DNA of 64,000 nt, taken from positions 1-64,000 of the forward strand of contig SXOA01000155.1 in the NCBI GenBank assembly GCA_005778405.1. Direction: 5' to 3'. The position numbers were made by a program, and so were the translations under genes. The notes beneath the pieces are model-generated. The model saw only the letters and a program-made list of their open reading frames with translations, did no database searches and had not been told where the DNA came from. Positions 46,140 through 55,500 of the stretch are shown one piece after another. The stretch comes from Planctomycetaceae bacterium (GTDB lineage: Bacteria > Planctomycetota > Planctomycetia > Pirellulales > Pirellulaceae). How positions within the stretch are numbered: position 1 is the first letter of the stretch; each line of letters begins with the position of its first letter.

Positions 46140-48680
46140 ATGAATCCGCCGCCACGCCAATGGCTCCGGAGCATGGCGGCGCTGGCCACGAAAGTCGCGG
46201 CTGGGCTGGAGAAATCGTTCGCCGCTCGCTGTACCAGGTTAGAAGCCGCCCGCGATTCCCTGCAAGTTGCGCTCGGCCGCGTGATTCCAACTGCCGAGTG
46301 CGCGGACATGCTGAGCCAGGCAATGGTGGCTTCGTTCCCGCTGATTTCAGCCAGAAGAGAGGTGTTTGAAATGGCCGGCCGCTGGCTGCTGCAGCAAGCC
46401 CAGCCGTGGGAGAGGCTGGTGCTGGAAGAATTGTTAGCAGGCGTGGGGCGTGCCCAGTGGCTAAAGGACGAGGATTTGCAAAGCGTATTCCCTGTTGAGT
46501 CCTCGGCACTTAGCACTCCGCATCTCTTCGAACACTTTCTCGCCGAACATCGCCGGCAGCACCGCAAGCGGGGGGGAGTCTTTTACACACCCCCGCGGCT
46601 CGTCCAATACATTTGCCGCCGCGTCCATCATCAGTTGCAAGAGGAATTCGGCCTGCCACGCGGCCTGGCCGAAGCCACGATTCTCGATCCCGCAGCAGGG
46701 ACGGGGGCCTTTCTGCTCGGGGCCATCGATGTGATTCAAGCCAGTTTTCCACCCAAGGACGACTGGAATGAATACGTGGCCAATCATCTATTACCCCGTC
46801 TTCTCGGCATCGAAATCATCCCCGCCGCCTGCCTCGCCGCACAGCTCAGTATCGCGGTCAAGCTGGCCGATACGGGGTTTGATTTTCAGCAACCGGGAAG
46901 GATCCGAGTGGAACTGGGGAATACTCTGGTGGATGGCGAGTCAACTCCCACGGCAAATCTGCAATCTGAAATCTGCAATCTGAAATCTCCCCTCATCCTC
47001 CTCGGCAACCCTCCCTTCTCCAGCCTCTCCGACAACCGCGGGAAGTGGATCACGGACCTCGTTCGTGGCAGCCAGGAGAGTCCCGGTTATGTCGTCACCG
47101 CGGACGAACGGCTGGGAGAGAAAAAGACCTGGCTCCACGACGACTATGTAAAGTTCATCCGCTACGCCCAGTGGCTGATCGAAGAAGCCGGCAGCGGCAT
47201 CGTCGGTTTTGTCACCAACCATGGCTATCTCGACAACGTCACCTTCCGGCTGATGCGCTGCGAGCTGCTGCGGGTCTTCAGCCGGATCGATGTGGTTGAT
47301 TTGCACGGCAATCGGAAAAAGGGGGAAACGGCACCGAATGGCGCGGGGGACGAGAATGTCTTCGGCCTCGACCAGGGCATCGCTATCGGACTCTTCCGCC
47401 GGTTGCCGGGGCAGCCAGAAAATGCCGAGACCTTTGTTCGCCACGCAGAGCTCTGGGGGACGCGCGAGGACAAGCTCCGCCATCTGCTCGACCTCCATGT
47501 CGCAATTCCGGCAACCATCATCGCCCCCTCTTCTCCGAACTTCCTCTTCATTCCAGCGCCTCCGCCCACGCCTCCGGAATACGCCTCCGCCTGGCGACTG
47601 CCGGATGCAATGCCGGTGAATACGACGGCTCCGGTGACGGCCCGCGATCATTTTGTTGTCGCCCATGCGCGGGAAGAGCTTTGTCGTCGCATCGAAGAGT
47701 TCCGCGACCTCTCCATCTCCGATGAAGAAATCCGCAGCCGCTACTTCACCCGCACCCGCAGCGCCAAATATCCCCCCGGCGACACGCGAAGCTGGAAACT
47801 CTCGGCCGCCCGCCGCACCATCGGGGCCGAAGACAACTGGCAATCATTTATCCGTCGTTGCTTGTATCGTCCGTATGACTGGCGGTACGTCTTCTGGCAC
47901 GAGGCGATGATCGATTGGCCGCGGAGGGGAGTTGTGGACAGGCTGCCGAGGGAACAGGAGACAGAGGACAGGAGACAGGAGACATCAGAACGCAAAACTG
48001 TCCCCTGTCCCCTGCCTCCTGACCCCTGCCTCCTCCTCCTCTCCCGCCGACAGATGCTCCCCACGCAGCCCTGCAGTTTCTTCTGGATGGCCGATACCCT
48101 GCCGCTGGACGGCGTGATTCGGAGCGACAACCGGGGGAGCGAGTCGCTGTTCCCGCTGTATCTGAAGGATCCCGCGAGTGAATCCGGCCAATACACAGCC
48201 AACTTCGCGGCTGACTTCATCTCGGTAGTTGTGCAGCGAACGGAGCTCGCCTGGCTTTCCCACGGTTGCGGAGACTTGCAAGTCAATTTCGGCCCGGAAG
48301 ACCTGCTGTACTACCTCTATGCTCTCTTCCACTCCCCCACCTATCGCGAGCGCTATGCCGCCGAGCTGCGGACCGGCTTCCCGCGCATCATTTTGCCCAG
48401 GAACAAAGACCTCCTTTCCAAACTCATTCCAAGCGGCGAGCGGCTGGCGCAATGGCACACGCTCCGTGCGCCCGCGCCCGAAATGAACGGCGTTGCCGAG
48501 TACCAGCTTCAGCAGTTTCGCGCCGGCGGACATCAGTTGCTGCGAGCGTCTCGCAAAAACCCCACTGCCGCGCTCGACCACCCCTTGGCCCCGTTCGTCG
48601 CGGCCACGCTGCACGAGATGGCCGCGATCGACGAGGCCATCCAGGTCGCCGGCGGGTTCCCCGCGGCATTCACCGCGTAA
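46140..48680 (+). CDS. Type ISP-like N6-adenine DNA methyltransferase/specificity protein without nuclease
   Basis: 846 residues from ATG 46140. A helical N-terminus (1-140) is followed by GVFYTPP (146-152), motif I DPAAGTGAFL (183-192) and the catalytic NPPF (290-293). The C-terminal half resembles the specificity part of type ISP enzymes: RPYDWRYVFWHEAMIDWPRR (about 638), SDNRGSESLFPLYL, and RIILPRNKDLL. No DEAD/helicase or PD-ExK nuclease motif and no neighbouring restriction gene, so it is an orphan or a degraded system. Two repeat-derived inserts are translated in frame (46956-46988 and 47951-48045). Confidence 0.85.
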   Translation: MNPPPRQWLRSMAALATKVAAGLEKSFAARCTRLEAARDSLQVALGRVIPTAECADMLSQAMVASFPLISARREVFEMAGRWLLQQAQPWERLVLEELLAGVGRAQWLKDEDLQSVFPVESSALSTPHLFEHFLAEHRRQHRKRGGVFYTPPRLVQYICRRVHHQLQEEFGLPRGLAEATILDPAAGTGAFLLGAIDVIQASFPPKDDWNEYVANHLLPRLLGIEIIPAACLAAQLSIAVKLADTGFDFQQPGRIRVELGNTLVDGESTPTANLQSEICNLKSPLILLGNPPFSSLSDNRGKWITDLVRGSQESPGYVVTADERLGEKKTWLHDDYVKFIRYAQWLIEEAGSGIVGFVTNHGYLDNVTFRLMRCELLRVFSRIDVVDLHGNRKKGETAPNGAGDENVFGLDQGIAIGLFRRLPGQPENAETFVRHAELWGTREDKLRHLLDLHVAIPATIIAPSSPNFLFIPAPPPTPPEYASAWRLPDAMPVNTTAPVTARDHFVVAHAREELCRRIEEFRDLSISDEEIRSRYFTRTRSAKYPPGDTRSWKLSAARRTIGAEDNWQSFIRRCLYRPYDWRYVFWHEAMIDWPRRGVVDRLPREQETEDRRQETSERKTVPCPLPPDPCLLLLSRRQMLPTQPCSFFWMADTLPLDGVIRSDNRGSESLFPLYLKDPASESGQYTANFAADFISVVVQRTELAWLSHGCGDLQVNFGPEDLLYYLYALFHSPTYRERYAAELRTGFPRIILPRNKDLLSKLIPSGERLAQWHTLRAPAPEMNGVAEYQLQQFRAGGHQLLRASRKNPTAALDHPLAPFVAATLHEMAAIDEAIQVAGGFPAAFTA
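46956..46988. repeat. Degenerate-word repeat inside the methyltransferase gene
   Basis: ATCTGCAATCTGAA is repeated twice and partly a third time, encoding NLQSEICNLKS. The same word forms the hairpin at 31443. No complementary arm nearby. It lies 7 residues before the catalytic NPPF motif. Confidence 0.6.
47951..48045. repeat. Degenerate-word hairpin inserted in frame in the methyltransferase gene
   Basis: GGAACAGGAGACAGAGGACA words (47951-47984) face CTGTCCCCTGTCCCCTGCCT words (47998-48045). They encode about 32 residues (EQETEDRRQETSERKTVPC and a Pro/Leu-rich stretch) between the DWPRR specificity segment and the LPTQPCSFFW part. Confidence 0.7.
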
Positions 48681-48771
48681 GCTACGCTTGCTCATCCCGC
48701 GCATCCGCGGCTGCAAGAGCGCCGCTACAATGCGAATTACCGGCACATCACCAACCATCAAGAGCAACTCC

Positions 48772-49971
48772 ATGGCCGAGGCAAAACGAATTGGCATTCT
48801 CACCGCGGGGGGCGATTGCCCAGGGCTCAACGCCGTCATCCGCGGCGTCGTCAAAAGCGCCAACACGCATGGCTACGAAGTCGTCGGCTTTCTGAGGGGT
48901 TACGAGGGGCTCGTCGATCCCGTCAGCTTCATCCCCCTCAACCACAAGAACACGACCGGCATCCTCTGCCAAGGGGGAACCATCCTCGGCTCAACGAACA
49001 AGGGGCGCTTCAGCGCCACCGTCGGCGTCAACGACCGGCAGGAGCTCGATCCCGAGCTGGTCGCCGGCGTGAAGACGACGGTAGAACAGCTCAATCTCAG
49101 CGGTCTGATCTGCGTCGGCGGCGACGGATCCCTGGCCGTGGCCCAGCAGTTTCACGAGAACGGTATCCCCGTGGTCGGCGTCCCCAAGACCATCGACAAC
49201 GACCTTTCCTCCACCGCTTTCACGTTCGGCTTTTTCAGCGCCGTGTTCTGCGCCACGGACGCTCTCGACCGCCTGCACACGACGGCCGCCAGCCATGAGC
49301 GGGTAATGGTGCTGGAAGTGATGGGCCGCCACGCGGGATGGATTGCCCTCTATGCGGGCATCGCCGGCGGCGGCGACGTCATTCTCATTCCGGAAATCGA
49401 CTGGTCGTTCGACAACGTCAGCCAGGCCGTCCTCGCCCGCGAACAGAAGGGAAAAAAGTTCACGCTCGTCGTCGTGGCCGAAGGTGCCAAACTCCCCACC
49501 GGCGACATGGTCCTGCAAGAGGAACGCCGCAAAGAACATCAGCAAGTACGCCTTGGCGGCGTCGGCAACGTCATTGCCCACGAAATCGAACGCCGCACCG
49601 GCAAGGAAACCCGCACCGTCGTCCTCGGCCACTTGCAGCGCGGCGGAGCACCCACCACCTTTGACCGCGTCGTCGCTACCCAGTTCGGTGCTCACGCGGT
49701 GCGGCTGATCGTGGAGCGAAAATTCGGCCACATGATCTGTTACCAGCCGCCGCTGATGGGAAGCGTGCCGATCATTGATGCCATCGAGCTCAGCACGGTC
49801 GACACCGAGGGCTCCGCCGTTCAGGCCGCCCGAGCCCTGGGCATCAGCTTTGGGGACGGCGTCCACGAACTGCCGTTCAAGTATCAACCCGAAGAGACCG
49901 TCACCGCCCCCGCGGACAAGGAGCTCGCGGCAGCAATCACGCGGCGGAAGGCGAAAGCGGGCAAAGCCTAG
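48772..49971 (+). CDS. pfkA: 6-phosphofructokinase, ATP-type with PPi-type lysine
   Basis: 399 residues from ATG 48772. GILTAGGDCPGLNAVIRG at the start, GGDGS (116-120), PKTIDND (138-144) with catalytic Asp142/Asp144, MGRHAGWIAL and HLQRGGAPT later. GGDGS (Gly at the nucleotide-discriminating position) with Lys139 is the combination of the Streptomyces-type (mixed substrate) group III PFKs, which use ATP; PPi-dependent enzymes would show GGDD. Longer than the E. coli enzyme (320). Monocistronic, about 90 bases after the methyltransferase stop. Confidence 0.93.
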   Translation: MAEAKRIGILTAGGDCPGLNAVIRGVVKSANTHGYEVVGFLRGYEGLVDPVSFIPLNHKNTTGILCQGGTILGSTNKGRFSATVGVNDRQELDPELVAGVKTTVEQLNLSGLICVGGDGSLAVAQQFHENGIPVVGVPKTIDNDLSSTAFTFGFFSAVFCATDALDRLHTTAASHERVMVLEVMGRHAGWIALYAGIAGGGDVILIPEIDWSFDNVSQAVLAREQKGKKFTLVVVAEGAKLPTGDMVLQEERRKEHQQVRLGGVGNVIAHEIERRTGKETRTVVLGHLQRGGAPTTFDRVVATQFGAHAVRLIVERKFGHMICYQPPLMGSVPIIDAIELSTVDTEGSAVQAARALGISFGDGVHELPFKYQPEETVTAPADKELAAAITRRKAKAGKA

Positions 49972-50032
49972 GCTCCTTCGATTACACTGATGTTTTCCCG
50001 CCGAAAACATCGTTTCCTCAAGGACCACGCTC

Positions 50033-50521
50033 ATGAGCACCTTTGCTGTCGTCACTCGCAAGGTGAACGATCTGGTGCTGACCGCCATTCCCGAGGACGA
50101 GCGGCTGTGGGTTCCGCAGGCGGAAAGTGTCTGGTTCCGGCCGCTGTTTCTCAACACGGTGGCCGGCGAGTGGGTGAACCTGCTGCGGGTCCGCCGCAGC
50201 GGCGTGCTCAGCCGCCATCGCCACCCCGCGCCGGTGCATGGCTATGTCATCAAGGGCTCGTGGCGCTACCTGGAGCACGACTGGATCGCCCGCGCGGGGA
50301 TGTACGTCTTTGAGCCACCGGGAGAAATCCACACGCTGGTCGTCGACGACGACGTGGACGAAATGATCACGCTCTTCCACGTCTCTGGAGCGCTCATCTA
50401 CTTCGACGCCGCCGACAATCCCTGCGGCCACGATGACGTGCATACCAAAATCGAGCTCTGCCGCCGACACTACACCGCGGTCGGACTAGGGGAAGATTTT
50501 GTGGATCAGTTCATCCGATAG
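50033..50521 (+). CDS. Cupin-domain dioxygenase-like protein
   Basis: 162 residues. Cupin barrel with a His-rich first motif (SRHRHPAPVHGYVIKGSWRY; metal ligands from HRH and the downstream His) and FEPPGEIHTLVVDDDVDEMI as the second motif. The whole resembles 2,4'-dihydroxyacetophenone dioxygenase-type cupins. Its substrate here is open. The ATG lies 61 bases after the phosphofructokinase stop, so a shared transcript is possible. Confidence 0.88.
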   Translation: MSTFAVVTRKVNDLVLTAIPEDERLWVPQAESVWFRPLFLNTVAGEWVNLLRVRRSGVLSRHRHPAPVHGYVIKGSWRYLEHDWIARAGMYVFEPPGEIHTLVVDDDVDEMITLFHVSGALIYFDAADNPCGHDDVHTKIELCRRHYTAVGLGEDFVDQFIR

Positions 50522-50538
50522 CAGTTCCAAATCGAAGA

Positions 50539-50688
50539 GTTTTGAACAGAAGGAAACAAAGGAAACGAAGCAGAAGAAAGTAGAAGATGTATTTGATCAT
50601 TCCCATCTCCGCGCAGCTCCGCGACCTCCGCGGTTTCTCTTCCTCTCTTTGCCTTTCCTTCGTTACCTTCGTTTCCTTCTGTTCAAAT
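50539..50688. repeat. Degenerate-word palindrome that encodes a signal peptide
   Basis: Left arm TTTTGAACAGAAGGAAACAA and so on (50540-50570), right arm CTTCGTTTCCTTCTGTTCAA (50667-50686). The right arm is translated in the next gene as the hydrophobic leader (LCLSFVTFVSFCSNS). Confidence 0.7.
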
Positions 50689-51102
50689 TCTGTGGCAAAC
50701 GAGATCGACTTTGAAAAGCAAGTCGCGCCGATCCTGGTCCAGAATTGCCTGAGGTGCCACAACAGTAGCAAGGCCCGCGCGGGGCTCAATCTCTCCAGTC
50801 GCGCCAGCGCACTGCAAGGGAGCGACGCGGGAGAAGTGCTCGTTCCTGGCAAGCCGCGAGAAAGCTTGCTTGTGAAGCGAGCCGCCGACGGCTCCATGCC
50901 GCCGGAAACCGATGGACGGAGGCTGACTACGGAGGAAGTGGCGGTCCTCTCCGCCTGGGTGCAGGGCGGAGCGACGTGGCCGGAAGGACGCATTCTCTCG
51001 GCCGCCTCGCAAGGGAGCGTGCCACTCAGTAGAAACCGTCCTTTAGTTCGTCGGGTATTGCAGCACTTCCGCGCCCGGCGGAACTTGTCCGCCGCCGAAT
51101 AG
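50587..51102 (+). CDS. Truncated planctomycete cytochrome c (PSCyt1) protein
   Basis: 171 residues. The haem motif CLRCH (54-58) lies in IDFEKQVAPILVQNCLRCHN, followed by GLNLSSRASALQGS, PGKPRESLLVKRAADGSMPP and LTTEEVAVLSAWVQGGATWP, the full PSCyt1 domain. In planctomycetes this domain normally starts an 800-1000 residue DUF1549/DUF1553 protein; here it stops soon after and the C-terminal 30 residues are non-family sequence overlapping the opposite lipoprotein gene. Its leader is repeat-encoded. Either a relic or a short secreted cytochrome. Confidence 0.75.
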   Translation: MYLIIPISAQLRDLRGFSSSLCLSFVTFVSFCSNSVANEIDFEKQVAPILVQNCLRCHNSSKARAGLNLSSRASALQGSDAGEVLVPGKPRESLLVKRAADGSMPPETDGRRLTTEEVAVLSAWVQGGATWPEGRILSAASQGSVPLSRNRPLVRRVLQHFRARRNLSAAE

Positions 51103-51249
51103 CGTGGCCCGCGGGCCGGTCGCGCACGGATCGACGGGGGCACAGTTTCCGCCTCGGTTGAACAGGTTGGCAAACGGCCGGTTGCAGCCGCAGCCCGAGA
51201 GGCTGAGGGCAACGAGCGACAGGGCCGCAAGGGCAAGGAACTTTCTCAT
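51043..51249 (-). CDS. Small lipoprotein
   Basis: 68 residues; leader MRKFLALAALSLVALSLSGC is followed by GCNRPFANLFNRGGNC, a lipobox and a Cys/Asn/Pro-rich tail. Tiny lipoproteins of this kind are frequent in planctomycetes. It overlaps the end of the cytochrome gene by 60 bases on the other strand. Confidence 0.75.
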   Translation of the reverse strand: MRKFLALAALSLVALSLSGCGCNRPFANLFNRGGNCAPVDPCATGPRATLFGGGQVPPGAEVLQYPTN

Positions 51250-51465
51250 GGCATTTCTCCCGATTCTTCAAGAAAACGCGGGCGGGTAGGCCCATCCTGA
51301 TTAGCTGCGAAACTCTACACCACACGGCGAGATGTGCAAACGCAACCGTCGCTTTTTTGACACGTCTGTGGTTTTTTCGCCGATACATTACCTTGAGTCC
51401 TGCCAGCCCGCGGCCTTGCTTGCCGTTACCAGGCTCATAATCCTTACCACCACTTTTTCCCGGCC

Positions 51466-52413
51466 ATGCCTGCCGACGCGCATTGTCCACGGTTCGCAGC
51501 TCTCCTCGTCGGGCTCTGCTGCGCGATGGCCTGGCTGCCGCACGCTGCCGCGGCCGATATGAAAAAGCCCTGGGAGCCGCGGCCTAGCGACCAGATCTGG
51601 CTGGTGAATACGCGCGACATCGGCGATGTCAGCGGCGGCGGCTGGGGTTCTTCCCGCTACGAAGCCGGCTACTGGAAATCCTCGGATGACGACGCTTTCC
51701 GTTCCTCGGACGACGACCAGACCGTGACAGTCATCTATGTTCACGGCAACCGCATGGATCCCGCCGGTGCCGAAGCGAGGGGCCTGGCCATTTATCGCGA
51801 GCTGTTCAGCAGTCAAGCCGGGGGAAAGTTCCGCTTCGTCATCTGGTCCTGGCCCAGCACCCAGATTCACGGCCTGGCGAAGGACGTTCGCTCGAAAGCG
51901 GTCCGCAGCGATGACGAAGCCTATTTGCTTGCCCGCTTCCTGGCCCCCATTCCCAAAGACCGCCGCGTCGGCCTGATCGGCTTCAGTTTTGGAGCCCGGA
52001 TCATCAGCGGCAGCCTCCACATGCTTGGCGGCGGGGAAATGAATGGGCGCGAAATCCAGACCGGCGAGCGAGCGAGTTTTCGCGTCGTGTTTTGGGCCGC
52101 CGGCGTGCAGAACGACTGGCTGTTGCCGGAAAATGTGCATGGCCGGGCGCTGCCGCTCACGCAGAAATGGCTCAACGTCTCCAACAATTGCGACAGCGCC
52201 TTGCGGCGGTTTGACTTGATCGATCGCTGCGACGGCTCCCCCGGTCTGGGCTATACCGGCTTGGCGGGAAAGGACCAGCTCTCCGCCGATCTGGCCGCCC
52301 GCTACGAAGATTGGGACGCCGCCCACCTCCTCGGCAGTGACCACCGCAGCGAGCCCTACTTTTTCCAAAACGAAGTCATCCGCCGCACGCGGGAAGCCGT
52401 GATCGGACATTAG
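51466..52413 (+). CDS. Secreted alpha/beta hydrolase
   Basis: 315 residues with a signal peptide (about 1-29). The hydrolase fold is visible: TVIYVHGNRMD (oxyanion strand), GLIGFSFGAR with the nucleophile Ser, and a late HLLGSDH that may contain the catalytic His. Substrate unknown. Single gene, in its own intergenic space of about 200 bases on each side. Confidence 0.82.
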   Translation: MPADAHCPRFAALLVGLCCAMAWLPHAAAADMKKPWEPRPSDQIWLVNTRDIGDVSGGGWGSSRYEAGYWKSSDDDAFRSSDDDQTVTVIYVHGNRMDPAGAEARGLAIYRELFSSQAGGKFRFVIWSWPSTQIHGLAKDVRSKAVRSDDEAYLLARFLAPIPKDRRVGLIGFSFGARIISGSLHMLGGGEMNGREIQTGERASFRVVFWAAGVQNDWLLPENVHGRALPLTQKWLNVSNNCDSALRRFDLIDRCDGSPGLGYTGLAGKDQLSADLAARYEDWDAAHLLGSDHRSEPYFFQNEVIRRTREAVIGH

Positions 52414-52594
52414 CTTGACGCGCCAGTGAAAGACACCGTCGCCGAAGTGTGGTCGTGCTATCGCCGAAAATTCTCGGCCCGCATTCGGACACCTTCGCGC
52501 ACCCCAAGCGTTCACTTCCCCTCGAACTCCTGTCCCTCCCGCTCCGTAATATCTCCCTGACCTCGAGTCCCTGGCACTCTACAATGGCGGCACT

Positions 52595-55500
52595 ATGCCC
52601 AGCCCCAAACCTCTCCAGCCGCGGAAGGACGACGAGCCCTCCCAACAGCCGCGCCGGCCATTTGCATCGCGGATGTTGATCCTGCTCGTGCTGGGACTCA
52701 TCGTCGGCGGAGTGGGATTCGCCATTCTATACTTCCGGCCGCAACCAGACCTGGCGGGGATCGCCGCTCTCAAGGAAAAGGTTGTCGGGCTGGCCGAGAA
52801 CGGGGAAACAGCGGAAGCGGACAAGGCGCTGCAGGAACTGGCCAAGAAGATTCCCGGCGACCCCTTCATCGCCCGAAATCTGGTCGTTGTGCGGCTCAAT
52901 CGTTTCAAGTTGCAAGGGGAAAAGGCGGGGGCCGCCAATCCGGACCTCGTTGCACAGCCCCCCCTTCCGCCAGAGCTTCTCGCAGAGTCCGTGCACGCGC
53001 TGCTCGAGTCCCAACCAAATGACCCTGCCACGCATGTTCTGGCGTCGCGAGCCGCGCGGCTTTTGAGTGAGAAAAAAATCGAGATCACTCCGCCGCTGCC
53101 CGAGCCGTTTGAATCGCTGAGCCGCGCACGAGATTTAGCTCCTGCCGATCCAGCCATTCTGATGGAGATGTACGAAGTGTCCAAGTACAACACCTATCAT
53201 CAGAACGACAAAGTCAAGCTGGCGGGAAGGGCCGCCATCGTGGACGCATTCCAAGCGGCTCCTAACAATATGGCGGTCTATATTGAGCTCTTGCGAAGCC
53301 AGCTCCCCAGTTCCAAAGTGATCCCGCCCGATCCAGCCGTGGCCGACTCGTTCGCGAAGGGACGCGAACTGCTCCGTTCGCTCCGTCCCATTGTCCTGCA
53401 GAAACACCCCGGCAGTGATCTGGAGTTGTTTCGGCAGGCAGGGATGGCCGCGGCCAAGCTGAAGCAATGGCCGCTGGCCAAGGAAAACGCGGACAAAATT
53501 TTCAACCTCACCAACTCGGAATTGATCACCCGCAGCGATCGAGGACGAATCGATCTGGCCGCGCTCGAATTCCTGAAGCACGATGTCGATTCCAAACATC
53601 GTCCCCCTGCGCCCTCCGCCCCCGCGGCAATTCCAGTCAAGTTTGTGCCGGCTGCGGCGGAGCATGCCCTGCCCGTCGTCAAGGAAGTCAAGGATTTCAA
53701 GTTCTTTGACGTGGACCTCGATGGGCGGCTCGATTTGGTCGTGCTGCACGGGCTCAAGCTCACCATTTTTCGTCGCGGGGCGAAGGACGAAAAGTGGGGA
53801 AGCGAGCTCACCGTCAGCATCCCCCCCGGCATGGAACATGTCATCGTCGGCGACCTGGATCGGGATATCGCCAGGCTCCCTCCTGGGCAAGACAAAAAAG
53901 AGGACGCCACTCTCCCCGGGGACTTCAAAGCGTCGCTTCAGTTCGAGATGGCATTTCCCGATCTTATCGTCTACGGCTCGAGGGGACTGGCGCTGGTCCG
54001 CAACGTGCAGCCGGCGGAAGCTGCCTCCCTGAACAGTACGGGCCTCATCGACCGCAAGTTGGAGATTGTTACGCTCCAAGAGCCCAAGGTTCCGCAGAAG
54101 ATCACCGCTCTTTTAGCCATCGATTTCGACCATGACCAGGATTTGGATCTGGCGTTTGCCACGGAAGATAGCGGTGTGCATCTGTGGCGCTCGCTCGGCA
54201 ACGCTACGTTCCAGTACATGGATTTCGGCACGATTTCCGAGCTCCCCTCGAAAGGCAATGTCTTCACATCGATGATTCAGGTCGATTGGGACCGAGATCT
54301 CGATTACGACATCCTCCTGTGCGGTGCGGAAGCCGGTGGCAAAACTGGACCATTGGGGTATCTCGAAAACCTGCGCCACGGACAGATGCGCTGGCTGCCG
54401 TTTGACAAGGGCATGAAGTCGCTGGCGGGAAGCACATCCTTGGCCGTGGCGGAGTTGGACGGCAATATCTCCTGGGATTTGATTGGCGCAGGGAAGCAGG
54501 GGACACGCGTCGTCCTCACGCAAACGCCCGCGGCTGGGAAAGTGAATCACATCCAGGACATTGCTGTTGATGCCCAAGACGCCAGCCGTGTCGAAACCTG
54601 GGACTACGACAACGACAGCTATACTGACCTGCTCGTCTGGAACTCCCGCCAGCCGAGTGTCTATCGGGGGTTGCCGCGGGGACAGTTCGCGGCGGCGGAA
54701 TTGGGGCTTCCCACTGGGCTGAGCGGTGGCCTGGTCGCGATGGATTACGGCGACATCGACGGCGACGGCGACCTGGACCTGGTGCTGGTCGAACCGGACA
54801 CTTTGCACCTCCACATCAATGACGGCGGTAACCAGAACAATTGGCTGGGGATTCGCCTGGCCGGACACGTCAACGGCCAGCCTATCGGTAGCAACAACAC
54901 GGCTCTCGGCACCACGGTCGAGACTTTCTTTTCCGGCCGCTACACCGCCCAGGTCATTAGCCGCCAGCCGGTGCATATTGGTCTGGCGCAGGAGAAAGAA
55001 GCGAGCCTCGTCCGCTTCCTGTTCTCCAACGGAGTGCCGCAAGCTTCGCGCATGAGCGGCGGCAACCAGCGATATGCCGAGCGGCAGAAGCTGCACGGCT
55101 CTTGCCCGTTCATCTACACCTGGACGGGCGAGAAGTTCGAGTTCTTCACCGATTGCCTGTGGGCCGCGCCAATTGGCCTGCAAGTGGCCGAAGGAAAGAT
55201 GGCTCCTTCGCGGGCCTGGGAGCATCTGCTCATTCCCGGTGAGCGGTTGAAGGAACATGGCGGCACCTACGACTTGCAAATCACCGAAGAGCTCTGGGAA
55301 GCCGGCTATTTCGACCGGGTGCAGCTCATCGCCGTCGATCATCCGGCGGACTTCGACATCTATTCCAATGAAAAAGTCGGTCCGCCGACCATCGCCAGCA
55401 AGAAAATCCACACCGTGCGCCAGCCGCGAACGCCAATCGCCGCCAAGGACCAGCGCGGGCGCGACGTGCTGCCGCTATTGGCCAAGCGCGACGGCAAATT

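Noticed and set aside
19154-48045. Possible CRISPR arrays in the repeated word regions
   Set aside because: Words are 6-9 bases, degenerate and without unique spacers; arms pair with each other instead.
51043-51102. C-terminal end of the PSCyt1 protein as a new domain
   Set aside because: It is the antisense of the lipoprotein gene's 3' part and has no family pattern.
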